A stretch of 64,000 nt of DNA from Onchocerca volvulus (lineage: Eukaryota; Nematoda; Chromadorea; Rhabditida; Onchocercidae). Positions 45,556-59,300 of the stretch are shown here, one piece after another. The notes beneath the pieces are model-generated. The model was not told where the DNA came from. It did no database searches and saw only the letters and a program-made list of their open reading frames with translations. How positions within the stretch are numbered: the first letter of the stretch is position 1; each line of letters begins with the position of its first letter. The position numbers were made by a program, and so were the translations under genes. The DNA lies in the NCBI GenBank assembly GCA_000499405.2, contig HG738137.1:14377661-14441660 (forward strand), in the 5' to 3' direction.

Positions 45556-46767
45556 AGTTTTTAAAAATAAAAAAAATCTATCAGTATCATCAAGTTCTAA
45601 AAAAATACTTTTACTAATGATAAACCTTGTAGCTTTTTTCTTTTCTTTTTTATGAACCTTATCATAGTTGATGAGATTTTTATGAAACTAAAACTTATCA
45701 AGTTTATATTGTTTTTTTACGTAGTTTCCTGTTTGATTGTTTCCTTTTTTTTTTTTCTTTGTGGACTCCAAAATTATTCTTTAAAATTATTTAATGAAGG
45801 AACAAAAAAATCAATTATTATTTGTTTTTTAATTGACAAATGAAAAAGTATTTACTGCTTTCTTCATAAACTTACCAATCATGTTTTACGGTACTTATTT
45901 TTTTTTTTTTTTTAATTCACGTAACTTCCCAATAATTTCATGTAATTACAGAATTATTATGAATGTTGTATTTAAGTGGACAAAATTTAATCACTGAATA
46001 TATTCAATACAAACAACATGAAATAAGCACAAATTAAACGATATGTTAAATTATCACTTTAAAAATTTCAACGAAAAAAAAAATCAATAATGAATATAGT
46101 GGTGGTGGATTTTTAAAAAAGTTATAATAATATTAACATGAATTTCATAGATTTATAACAATTATTATAAATGTAATTGATTGCATTGAAATGATTTACA
46201 AATTTATAATTGTATTAATGAGATTGGATCTCGATCCAAAATATTAAATTTTTTAAATAAAGAATATTGAATTTTTTAGATAATGAATATTGAAGTTTTT
46301 TACATTACTCCAAATTATTATTTTTTTGAATAATGATTTGCGAATTTATATTTGTATTAATGAGATTGGATCTCAATCTTTTCGTTTTTAATATTTTTCC
46401 AAAATAGTAGATTTTTTAAATGAAGAATATTGAATTTTTCAGGTAATGAATATTGAAGTTTTAAGTAACGAATTATTAGAAATTATTCTAATCGTTCGTC
46501 TCATTTATGAATTTCGAAATTACAAAAAAAGTTGTTTAATCAATTTCATTTTTAGAAATCAATATAGTATTTGACATATGTAACATAATATGCTATGTAT
46601 ATTGCGTATAATTAACCAAACAACCCGTAAACCCTAACATACTTCCAAAATTGTTCGTTTTTTTTTAATTAATTAATTAATTTGTTTTTATTTATTATTT
46701 ATTAATCATTGTGTACTTGTTATTATTTATTATAATTTACTTATGTTGCTTTTCTTTTTTTAGTTGT
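45556..46767. other. Intergenic AT-rich DNA
   Basis: No exon supported. Contains an imperfect tandem duplication (46191-46470) described separately. Confidence 0.5.
46191..46470. repeat. Imperfect tandem duplication, unit about 140 bp
   Basis: Both units carry AATTTATA(A/T)TTGTATTAATGAGATTGGATCTC, then GATTTTTTAAAT-like and GAATATTGAA...GTAATGAATATTGAAGTTTT. Units start near 46191 and 46333. Divergence suggests an old event. Confidence 0.75.
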
Positions 46768-46986
46768 TGTCGCTGAAATCGCGAGGAATAGCAGAGAAGA
46801 AGTGATTTCTTTGTTTTCCAAATGTATCTCTGGTTTGTTTGTGTGGATATATTTCTTTGTTTATAGGTCAAATGGGTTTGTACTTTATTCCTTTGTTGTA
46901 GTCAAGGTTACGCGCCAAAAAAAACGCGCTCTCAGGCGCTAAAAATGGCGCTTTATTGTGATCAAATTCTAGCGGGATCCTCCCTC

Positions 46987-46994
46987 TATAAATA
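46987..46994 (+). promoter_or_regulatory. TATA-like element in LTR D
   Basis: TATAAATA about 115 bases upstream of the SL1 segment on the sense strand. LTR C has the corresponding site as TACAAATA. It could be the core promoter of the element. Confidence 0.4.
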
Positions 46995-47109
46995 AGAAGA
47001 GGCTCCTGACTATAGAATCATCGTCAAAGGATGTGCTACCGCGAGGTTAATTGGTTGTATTGATATTGTATTTGTAGTGTATTGTCGTGTTATCATATTT
47101 TATAGTAAA

Positions 47110-47131
47110 GGTTTAATTACCCAAGTTTGAG
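47110..47131 (+). promoter_or_regulatory. Exact SL1 spliced-leader sequence inside LTR D
   Basis: The 22 bases equal SL1. They follow TTTTATAGTAAA, which holds both an acceptor-like TTTTATAG and an AGTAAA variant signal. They are followed by GTTTCG, so GAG|GT could be a donor. Confidence 0.92.
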
Positions 47132-47200
47132 GTTTCGATGACATTACAACAAGAAAGAAGAACTCTCAATAATTGTCACGGTCATCGAAGATCTGCGACA

Positions 47201-50200
47201 GTTGTGTTAAGGGTATGGTGTTGATAAGGTTACACTGCGGAAAAATCCATAAGATAGCGATCATTGAAGACGATCAATAAAAGACGATGAATTAATACTT
47301 TGATTTCTTACAATTAAATTACTTCCTAAATAAGTTAATTAGAACGAAAGATATATAATGAAAAATTAAAAATGTTGTTATGAAGAACAATATTTTCACA
47401 AAATATTGTTAATAATAAAATACCATGCTACTAATCATACGACTTAATTACTAATGACTATATTCTTTAGCATTGTTGAATAATTATTACCAATTGTAGT
47501 ATTCAATTTCTAATGCCATATTCTTTGATATTCTTGTAAAATTTGTAGACTAAAAAAAAAAAACCTAATTTCGACTTGTTCCAATATACTTTAAATATGA
47601 ATAAAATATTTAAATTTGCGTTTTAACAGGCTTGTTTTTTGTGTTAAAAATCAACAAGGAAATAATCGTAAAAATAATGATCAAGTAAGTTTATTAACCG
47701 AATCTGGAATGTTGAATCGACTTATTAAATAAAGCATCATTAAATAAAAGGATCAAAAATCCAAAGTTTATAGAATTTATCAAAAAATTTGGCAAAAAAA
47801 TGCCAAACTATAATTTAATTTTTATAAAAAAACAAAGAACAAAGTCCACTCATATCAACAGACTGATAGAACTATCAATGCACTGATTATAGGCTGCTTC
47901 AAAAATTTTTTTTCTTTTTAAAAAAGCAAAAATGTTCCTCCTCGTTCCATAATTCTTATTTTCTTAAAAAAAAAAAAAGGAAAAAATTTCTTCGGTTCAT
48001 TTAAATTTGGTTTAAAGAAAAAAAAAAAAACTTTGGAAATTACTCGTTTAAATCATTTGCAAAATTTTAAATAATCATTAAAATGTCTGAATTATATGTG
48101 AATAAACAATATTAAATGCATTCTTCGTTATCTGCTGACTAATTTTTTTTTTTTTTTTTTTATTGCGAAACGATTCCAGCCTTTTCGTTTCTATTTAAAT
48201 TCACACAAAAATTTCAATTTCTCGATATGATTGCACATTTTTTTACAGAAAAATTGATTGCAATTGTTTCTCACATTTGCTTTATGTTGCTTTTTCATTT
48301 TTTTTTTTTTTTTTCATTTTTCCCATTATTCCCATTTTTTTTTAAAAAAAATTGGCTATCTATTCATTTTATTTTATTCCTTTCTTTCTTTTTTTTTCGA
48401 ATTAAAAAATAAGTGCTTTTTTTAAATTCATAAAATTAAACTATTATTGTATAGCTAAAATTAAAATGAGCAAACATTATATGTATAAAAAATTTCAATT
48501 ATTGTAATCGATAGTGACAGTTCAAATTATTTCTTTTTCTTATTCCGCAACATTTTTTTCTCGTCATCAATTAAATGATTGATTGTGAAACGAGAAACTT
48601 TTATTTTCAAAATATTTTGAAGTGTAAAATGATAGTTATTTACGACTTTAGTTGATTCATAATTTTGATGATATGATGCCGATTGTAATGATAACAATTA
48701 ATACGGAATTTTTTTTTTTTTTCGTTTTCTATCTGTTCAAACATTACATATATTTATTAAACTAAAATAATTACGATTCATATATATTAAACTGAAATCA
48801 TTAAACCTTATAAACAATTTTCAGATTATTTTATTGAATAATTGAACTTTTGGAATTTTAATGATTTAATTTAAATACATATATTAATTGATTCATTTAA
48901 ATTTCAAGATAGCTTCATCAATTGATTAATTTATTTATTTAAATTTTAATAGTGATTCGATAGTTTATTTAAAATGTTGTAATTTGCTTCATCGATTTTA
49001 TCAAATTCATTTATATTTTAGTGACGCTTTGTTCAGCTGTCTAATTGCTAAATATTTACAATTATTATTGTGATAATTACTCATTTACTTATTTATTTAT
49101 AAACTTCTCCTTACTTATCGGCAAATTTTTCTTTTTCCGAAATTTTATTCATTGTTTAATTAATGCAAATGTATGCATAAAGTTGCAATTAAAATTAAAA
49201 TATTATTTAAATTAAATGTTAAATATAATTTTTCAGAAAAATAAAATTGAAAATTTCTCTTTTTGGCTAAAATTGATAATTTAAATTAAATTGAATTTTC
49301 GAATTATTCAGGATTCAATTATTATTTTAAAAATGCAATAATCAGCATGCAAAAAAATGATGTATAATTTTAATTTGAATGGAAATAATAAAAGAACTTT
49401 AATAAATAATATTAAAATTCTCTTCTTGAGAAAAAAAAAAAAGATATTAGTAAAGGCAAAAGTTATAGATACACAGCAATAAAAATGTATCTCAACAATT
49501 AAAAAATTAGGTAGCATTGCAAATGGTAAATGCAACTGATAAGAAAATTTATCATTGAAATATCTGAAAGTGCCTTCTACGTTCGCTTTCCATTTTTGCT
49601 CCAAATTTTATTTTATTTTATTTTTTATTTTTTGATTTGAATAAAATAATAAAATAGTATAAAATTTTCGTTTTTTTTTTTTTTTTCTAAATAACAGTAA
49701 TCTTTCGATATGTGTTAAATTCAATAAAAAAACAAGAACAGAAAACTTTGAAAATAAAAAAGCTTCAAAATGTAACAAACAATTTTTTAACAAATTGAAA
49801 ATGAAAAAAAATGTTACAAATTTATCTTTTACATTTTTAACTATTATTACTATTTTTTCCAGAAACAAATACAAAATAAAAATGTGAAGAAAGAAAAAGC
49901 AAAAAAAAGAAAAGGAAAAAAAAAATGAACTTTAAAATGCAACAATTAATTTTTCAACAATTTTGAAAACAGAAGTTTTAAAATGCTATAAATCATTTAT
50001 ATTAATTTTGCTATTGTTATTATAAAATAATAACATTGATTTGTGAAAAAAGTAATAATCTAATTAATTAAAATGGCCAGATACGATTGAAGAAGCAAAA
50101 GGAGGAAAGTAGGCTAAATTTAGGGATTGAAAAGAGCGGAGGAGGTAGAAGATGCGAGAAAAAAAAGAAACAGAAGAGAATTTTAATTCTAAAGTTTAAC

Positions 50201-52130
50201 ATTTTGAAAAAACATAAATTATCCAGTTGGTTGCAGATTTTATCACAAAAAATTTCCTCAATTATCGAACACTTATTGTGGGCCGTAATATTTGCTATTA
50301 TCCTGAAAATTTAACTATTTTATCATTCAATATTTTGATTATTCTTGTAAATTCTTTGTTTAAATTATTATTATTTTTTGTTTAAATTATTATAACTATT
50401 GTTATTGTCATTGTTACTTTTCTTCCCTTTTGTTTATTCTTTCTATTTTCTCCTATCATTAATTTTTTTTAAAACTTCAATATCTTCGTCTGAAACTATT
50501 ATTAATAATGTTTTGTGCGGATGAAAAATAAAAAAGAAGAGAAAAAATTCGAGAACTAGCGGGAATCAGTGAAACAACTGTTATCGAAGATTTTTCGTAT
50601 TTTCGTTTTTTCGTTCTTTTTTTTTATGCTTTTTTATTCTCAATTTTTATTAGTATTTTATATCATTTTCTTGCTATTAGCGGTTAAGTAAAGTAGTGTA
50701 AATATTATTCAAATCAAAATAAATAAAGTAGTGTAAATATTATTCAAATGCAAATATTATTCAAATTTAATTAACCGGAATTTGGAATATTTGAATAATT
50801 GATTAATTAGCAAGAATGATTTCTGAATTTTTGATAATAATTTTAGCAATAAATTGTTAAATGATATTTGTTATTATTATCAAAATTATATAGTTTATGT
50901 AGAGTGAAATGGAATGTAAATACGTATTTCTTGGCTGTAATTGTCAACAATATTTATTTAATCAACTTTATTTTTTTATTGAAAATTGACAGTCTTGATG
51001 TTTTAATATTTTTAAATACAATATTTCAACTTTTAATTTTAATAATAATTTTGGTGATAATTTGGATTTAATAATTTTTAACAATTTCTGATAATAATTC
51101 GATGAAAATTCAGTAATAATTTATCATTTACTAATACTAATAATTCGTTTCCAATTTTTCAGAGAAAAAAAAGTCTTTTTGAAAAAAAAAAAAAAACATT
51201 TTACAGAAAAAAAATTTTTCTGAAAAAAAAAACGATTGAAAAATTTTAAATCAATAAAAACAATCTGAAATAATAATAAAATTCATACATACATGCCATT
51301 TCATACAGCTATTTGTATCATAAATTAAAAAGGTGGTATTTTACATTAATTTTATGTTAACTTCAATATTAATATTCCCCACATTAATAGATTAGTTATT
51401 ACCATTGACATATATATGTATATTTCACAAAATTTGAAAAATTACAATAATTTATAATTATTTCATGAAAATTATTTGACACAAAAAAAAAATATATATA
51501 TATAGATATATATATATACTTCAATATTTTGCTACTAGTTGCTGAAATTGCTTACTTCATCATGACTGAGCATCAATTTATTATGATCAAAGATCATCCA
51601 TATAATCGATTGTTATGCTATGATAAAAACATTGCTTTTCACCAAACAGCAAAATGAACAATTGTTTTTTTATCAATCTAACTAATAACAAAATTACATG
51701 TATAGTTTAATTTTTAATGAAGTTATTTGTTTCAAATTATTGCACTAAATGTTTTATAATTGTACGAACATTCCATTCCAAATTGACTTTTGGACCAAAA
51801 CTATCAAATTGCAACTAGTCAATCCGAATGTTAGTAACCTTGGCCTATCTATCATCTCGAAACTTTCTGAAATATCATCATCACTCTTTCTTTCTTTCCA
51901 AAATTAACTCCTTGTGAAAGATCATTTTCGGTAATTATATCCTATCTTCATCTTCCATTCTTTTCATCCCCGCTTTCCCCACCTTTTCACAATTTAGTTT
52001 TAATAGGACAAATGTATTATATATATATAATTAATGGCAACACATTAATCGAAATTTAATCTTCATTAATTCAATAATTTCTTAAACATTATTTAAGTTT
52101 ATTTATCATTTTCCTAAATATATTATAAAT
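47201..52130. other. Long intergenic AT-rich DNA
   Basis: I find no exon. There are many homopolymer runs. The stretch 49800-50300 is A-rich and yields low-complexity Lys-rich frames. A small tandem repeat of AAAGTAGTGTAAATATTATTC lies at about 50690-50760. (TA)n with a GATA interruption lies near 51492-51520. Confidence 0.5.
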
Positions 52131-52340
52131 ACTAGCTGAACATCACCCCCGGTTTATAGAAATAAAAATGTAAATGTTTGTTTATTAAAAAATCTTAAAT
52201 CTCCGAAAATTCTTAAACATACGCCCTATTCAAATGCAACATTAAATTCAAAATTTCAAATCAATCGGTAAAAACTTGAAATGCTATGTGTGGAAATGAA
52301 AAACGAATATTATACATATATTTTTTTAAATATAGATTTG
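52130..52340. repeat. Dispersed repeat related to the one in gag at 31.9-32.2 kb
   Basis: Starts CTAGCTGAACATCACCCCCGG. It contains TCAAATGCAAC...AAATTTCAAATCAATCGG, shared with 31945-31980 and 32133-32175, and ends in TTTAAATATAGAT. Position and end sequence suggest the 3' tail of an RTE-like or SINE family. No coding part is present. Confidence 0.55.
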
Positions 52341-52772
52341 ATTCGAACTAATGACAATTTTTTTTTTTAAATATCATAATATTTAAGAAAAAAAAAATAA
52401 ACTCAAATATTGTTTAAGAAATTATTATTGAATTAATCTAAATTTAATTTCGATCGATAAAGATATTCGATTATTATTATTAATTGTTAATTATTATTCA
52501 TTAATTATTAATTATTAATTGTTGATTATTAATTATTATTTATCGTTTTTTATTTTTCATTTTTTAATTTATTAGTAATTTTTTTTTTGTTTTTTTTTCT
52601 TTCAAAAATTTGTTGATATCATATATTCTGGAAATTTGTAGTCAAACTAAAGATTTGACTAATTGATATTATCTTAAATTTTTCTATTATCTCCCTAAAC
52701 CATTTTAGGGGAAATTTTTTCGAGAAATCGCAATTATGAATGTATATATGTTTCAGAATTTAATTAAAAATT

Positions 52773-55700
52773 ATGCCATTTACAATAAATAATATATTTG
52801 GATTACTTGGACATACAATTGGATCACATCCAATCCTGTTTATATTTTTATCACTTTCACTTTTTAGCATATCACTTCTTGGACCATTATTGAGGTAAAT
52901 TTATGAAATATTTTCGATAATTTTTTATAAATCATTACATAAATCAAATATTTTATCTATAATAATTAAACAAAATTATAATTAAATACAATAATACAAA
53001 ATTTTTTCGGCTAAAAGTTTGCTTTTTTTTCAAATAAAAAGATATTGAAATTTTAATTATTTTGAGGAAATTAGAAATAACAATTTTTTTTTTGAAATTA
53101 TTCTTTACAGGTTAGATATAAGAGTGGATATTAAATCAGGTTTTAATCGTGAGGATACGGCTTCAATGCAAGAAATAAGTGCCCACAAACATTTTTTCAA
53201 TAATACGGTATTTTGCATCTTCTTTTTCCTTTTTTTTTTTTTTTTTTTGAAAATCATTAGATTTGTTTGAAGAAAGAAAATTAATCAATAAAACATATTT
53301 CATTCATTTAGCAAAGTTAGAAAAAAAAACGGAAAATTTATCATTATTTCACATAATATATTTAAATTCATATTACTTAATAAAAATCACTATATCATAA
53401 ATTGATTGGACATAATAATTGATAACTTATCTTGAAGTTGATTAAAAAAAAGATATTAAAAAAGTTGAAATGAAATTATTTTGCTATTAGATATTCTTGA
53501 TGGAAATATGATAAATGAAATTGCCAATCCGAATAATCTTACCAGTTATTGTAAAAGAAGATAAAATTATCAACGCAAGCCAGTTGATTATCAATTATAA
53601 TTAGCAAATTTTAGCGCAAAATAAAAGGTTGATTTATTCTCGATCTCGAAATATTTTAGGGTGAACCATGGTATATGGCATTATTTGTAATAGCTAGAAA
53701 TGGATCAATCCTGGAAACAAGAAAAATTGATGAATTGACAACATTTTATAAATATATTACTCAAACGATGCCAATAAATGTAAACAAAACAACGATACAT
53801 TATCGAAATGATTTGTGTGAACCATTTTGTGATTTTAATTCGCAATTATGGAATCTTTTGGTATGAATTTACTTCTTTTTTTTTTTTTTCATTTTATTAT
53901 TTCAATTAAAAAAAAAAAAAAAAATTACTTTATTTTCCTTTTCAAATTAATTTCATGCAATTTATTTGCAATAATTTCAATTTTATTTTCAATAAAATAA
54001 AGGAAAAAGGGGATAATAAAGGCATTTTGATCTTTGATCCGATGGTAAAATGTTTACAATTTGATTTGCTTTATTTCGTATTGATCGTTTTATGTCTAAT
54101 TTTTGCAAAACAACAAATGTAATATTGCAGAATTATCGATCATTTTTCAAAATCGTTTATCCGCTAACAACAGTTGGACCATATAAAGTAAACATTGGTA
54201 GATATATTTTTAATCGTACAACCGATGAACAAGGTTTAATTTTTGCTAAATAAACGTTGGAAAAATTTAAATTTGAATTGAATTAATCATGTAAATAAAA
54301 GTTCTAAATATCCATAAAATCAAAATAGTGTTTTTTTTGTTCTTTTAAGCGATAATATTATCAAAATTAGTATTGAACTATACAATATTCATTATCTTTT
54401 TTAAAATTTCCTATTCCTTTATGTCACTGATAATGTTGAAATTACATATATTTGATAATAGATTACCAAATTTGTCTTTTTTTTTCAATCTAATTTCTTA
54501 TTCCTTTTCTTACTGTTAATATGTTAGAATTATGGATAACGAATTATCGATTATATTCTTTTTCTTTTTTTTTAATTTTCTGCTCCTTCACCTTACTGAC
54601 AATATGTTGCAATTACATATATTTAGCAATGAATGATAAAATTCATCTTCTTTTTGTTTAATTTTCCATTCTTTTATTTACTGATAATTTATTCAAATAA
54701 ATAGCAATACTAAGTAATTAATTTCCTATTCTCACAAACTTACTTAAAACGATTATCTCATAAATCAATGCTATTAATAGAAGTTTATTATGATCGCAGA
54801 ATTATCGATCGTGAAAAATCATGAAATTATTGTTGTCTAATTTTGATCAATTGAAATTTGCAAATCAGTGATAATTTAATTGAATGAAATTTTAGTGGTT
54901 AGTTATAAAAATAATTATTCAAAGCATTTTTCTTCTTTTTTCATTTCATTAAACATTTATAGGTGTTGTAACAAGCGTTGGTACTATAGCAATATATTTT
55001 ACAACTTTTATCACAGATAATATCAAACAAAAACAATTGGAAACATTTGAAGAACAAGTTCTAAGGTTTTTTTTTTCCTTCGATAATTTTCCGACAATTT
55101 TTATAAAAAAAAAAAAAAAAAAAGAAAAAAAACAAATTGCTGATTACATTTTCACTATGCAAAATAAAAAATATGATGAAATTTATCAAAATTAAGCATG
55201 CAGAATTAACAACAAATATAATGAATATTATTCATAATTTGGCTATTTTCAATTAGAAATATTTTGCTTAAATATTTCAATTTATGATAATTGTCTTATC
55301 AAAATAATAAAAATCGAAAATAATTATTTGAAAAAAAATGTAAAAATTTCAAAAGTTCATATCAAAAATATATAATTAAATGGATTTTTAATATATTTTT
55401 TACAAGAAAAAAAAAAAAAAAAAAAAACGAATGTTTTTAGAGAAGTATACGATCATAATGCTAATTCAAATAGTACGGTAACATTGATACTACATGGTAT
55501 ACATACCGTAAAAGGTGAAATACGTCGAGGAATTCACTTAGTACTTCCTTATTATTTTACTGGTAAATTTGTATTTAAAACATAAATTTTTATTTATTTT
55601 TTTATCATCTATCTGTAAGAAATAAAGATTGAAATTTAAAATTTAATTGGAATACATGTATGATATTAATGAATAATTTCATTTTTTAATTCAAATAAAT

Positions 55701-56298
55701 GCTATTATTGATTGCATTCATTGTAATTTGAATAATTAGATGATGTTATCAGTGGATAATTTCAATTATCAGAACTATTATAGTAGTATATATTATATGC
55801 TTGCTTTTTCATTGATAAACTAATATCAATTTCAGGAAGTGTCTTACTAGTATTATTTGTTACTATAAGTTTACTTTTGGTAGCCTTATGCTATTCATAT
55901 CCAATTCGACATTCACAACTAATTTTACCTCTAGCAGCAATCATTTCACCAATCCTAGCAGCTGTATCAGCCATTGGTCTAATACTTTTGGCCGGTTATC
56001 ATATCAATATGCTTGTCCTCATATCACCTTTTTTAACACTAGCTACAGGTATAGGTAAGTCTTATCATATGTGTCCCACTTTTTCCTATGCTTTCTTAAG
56101 TTTTTACTGTACTTGGTCATAAAATTATTAGTGAAATGGAAATTTTTTTGTAAAGGAAAAATAAAATCTCAATTTTCTTAACAAAAATAAGAAAATTATT
56201 ACTTTTTTATATCTAAAATGTCCTGTGTCAAAACAAAATAAAATTCTAAAATTAATTAATTTAATAATTATTATTAATTATTATTATTATTATTATTA

Positions 56299-56336
<38 letters not shown>

Positions 56337-59300
56337 TATTAATTAATTAATTAGTGTACAAAAGTTTATTTCCAAAATTTCAATAATCCAGAAGAAGAAT
56401 TTACACCAGTTCATCAATTAGTAATAAATGTTTATTGTGTTCATTTAATCCATTTATTATCTCTGTTAGTTTACCATTTTATATTTATCAATCCAAATTT
56501 AGTCGTTCTTTTCTTTTTTTCGTAATCTAAAATCAGTTATTTCTTTTTTTTTTTAACCTTTCTATATCACATTTATTAATTTTATCATTAATGATTATTT
56601 AAGCAATAATTTGAAGCAACGAATTGCTTCACATATGTTTATAATGCAATTGACTAAATGCTCCGGATAATAATATGTTCGGAAAAGAAAATATAACCGG
56701 AAAATATTGTTTAATTGTCCAATTTTTCCATTTAATATATCAGTTAATGGGCAGACAGTATACAATTTTTTTTTTTTTGTCATCTTTATTTTGCGAATTA
56801 ACAGTATATTGGTTATTGTTCATTCAAATTTTTATTCTATTTTCATCTTTAATGCTTGAAATTATATTGCATTTTTCTATTAGAAGCAATTTTTCCCTAA
56901 AACTTTATATATTTTTCCATCGAATGCAAAAAATTTTCCTTTTTTTTTTTATATGTAGCAAATATTATTGAACAGGTAATTTAAATTTCAAATCATTTGA
57001 AGGTGTTGATGATGCATTTTTATTGACAAACACTTGGCTAAAATCAATAGGAATTCCGCATGCTTTAACAGCTGCTGAAAGGTTATTTTATCAGTTTAAA
57101 TCTTTTAAATTTTTCAAGATTTTTTTCTTCTTTTAATCAAATTTTTGGAATGTTTTGTTTTTAATCAAATTACTTAAGTAAGTTTCTTTTTTTTCAACAT
57201 AATATTATATTAGATTGTATTTCAGGTTACAGATGGTACTGGAAAAGATTGGAATAGGCATGACAGTTACTTCATTAACAAATTCTCTTGGATTTGCACT
57301 AGGTTGCATTGCTCCAGCATATGAAATGCAACTTTTTTGCGCCGCAGTATCACTCTCGATGTTGCTCGATTTGTTATTCCAGGTAAGTTGAAGTAAAAGA
57401 GGAAAAAAAAAACTTAAAAAAAAAAACTTAAAAAAAAACTGGTTTCATTTTTTTTCAATCTTAAAAGACTTTAAAAAAAAAAAAAAGCGAAAATTTTAGA
57501 TTAATATTAATTACTGATGCAAATTTGATTCTTTTATATGATTTTTTTCTTTTTTTTTTATTTTAAATAAGTGAAGAATACAAAATGCATACGTATGTAT
57601 ATACAAAGATGTGACTTTTTTTTTTTTGAATATTTTTGAAGATATTATTTGTCTAAAATTTTTTGAAATTTTGAAATCCATTAATTTACCAACTACCAAT
57701 TTGTTAGCTTTTCTTCTATGCGCCAATTCAAGTGATGCTAACTCATAATGAACCGGCTATCGTTTATAAACAAATCAAAAAGAAGAAATCAACATTTTTT
57801 GAAGGAATGCGACGAAATATTATCGCATTTTGTAAATGTAAGAAATTTTTTTAATTTAAAAACTTCAAATCCTATTATTTTTTATTTATTTCAATTGGTT
57901 CATATTTCTACAGCAAACTTCTTGTTTATTCTTTATACTTCTTTTTATTTTTGTTATAATTTTTAAATTTCATGCAAAAGAAATTAATTCTGCATATCGG
58001 AATATATATACATATATTTGCTTACTTTTAATGCTTACTAATTTTCATATTTATTGAAAAAATTATTAATCAATCGAACGGAATTTATTGTATCAATATT
58101 GCTTAACTAAAAACTTTACTAATTAACTAAGCGAACTTCATCAACATATCAACATTACTTAAGTCTACCCATTACTTTCCTTAAGAAATTTAATCGAAAT
58201 GTTATGCTAGCATTAATTATTTTCAATTAAATGTATTATAATTATCGAATAATTTAATCCTTTAATTAATTTAATTAGTGTGAAATAAAAACGAAAAATT
58301 AAATGTTTGTTTTTTCAAATTCCTTAGCCATTATCTATTTACTTAAATCTTAAATATTATTTAATATAGTTAAAACAATGAGAGAGGAGAAAATTTTGAA
58401 AATAAAATTAAATTAGTATAATAAAATAAAAATATAGAATAACAAGACAATAAAAAATGTTTGTAATGTGACTGTAAATTCAATATTCATTATTGAATAT
58501 ATATAATATGCAATATATTATATATCATTTAATAACGATATAATCATAATGTCTATGATATATTTGTGTATAAATATAAACAAATAAGTATTCTTATCGG
58601 AAAAGTTTTTCATATTGTGAAAGAGGAAAATCTTGGTGAGAAAAGTTTTATTGGTTGACGAAGATCAATATTTTATTTTATAACACAGGCGAACTAAAGT
58701 TCGATAATATCATGATTATAATTAATCATTTGATTGTAGTAGAAATGGATTGAATATTGATGACTTAGATTGAATTGGAGGGTATTGATTGTCGAGTGAG
58801 TTTGAGTGACTGTTGACTAAATATTAAGTTGATTGAGTAACTATTAAGTAATTTCTGAGTAACTGCTAATTAATTACTGAATCGATGGCCGCTAAAAGTT
58901 TCTTTTTATATCTATAATTTTTGATTTTGATTTTGCAATCGCTTACAACATGCTGTACAAAGGATTTGGTTATCATGACTAAAAAGATGAGAGATCGACA
59001 ATGCTTACAATTTTAAAAACAAGCTTTAGCAAATCGAAAGATGAGAGAACAAAGGCCTTCGTATCAGACGAAAGAATGAAATATTGATAAATGACTCATT
59101 TGAGTTTGAGAAATATCACAAATTTCTATCATGCAAATACTTTGATTATTCTATCATATTTATATTATAAAAAATCTCGATTTTACCGACAATTCTTATA
59201 TTTAATTTTCTTGCTAGAAATATTAAAATTTTAATTATATTCATGAAATTCTTGCGCTACTACGAATTTCATTCATCACTTTTATTATGCAAGAGGAAAT

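Larger units (their letters stand above)
46768..47200 (+). mobile_element. Solo LTR D (SL1-containing family) with target-site duplication
   Basis: 433 bp with TGTCGC...GCGACA ends and GTTGT duplicated at 46763-46767 and 47201-47205. Sense is +, opposite to LTRs A-C. It contains a TATA-like TATAAATA at 46987-46994 and an SL1 match at 47110-47131. Same family as LTR C, with which it forms an inverted pair around the seven-transmembrane gene. Confidence 0.88.

Noticed and set aside
24808..47131. SL1 matches as genuine SL RNA genes
   Set aside because: The sequence after the 22-mer differs in every copy. There is no SL RNA stem-loop or Sm-binding site, no 5S rRNA next to it, and all copies sit at the same place in an LTR family.
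49308..50314. Several 70-100 codon frames on both strands
   Set aside because: Low-complexity Lys/Phe-rich translations of A/T runs. No splice structure or motif.
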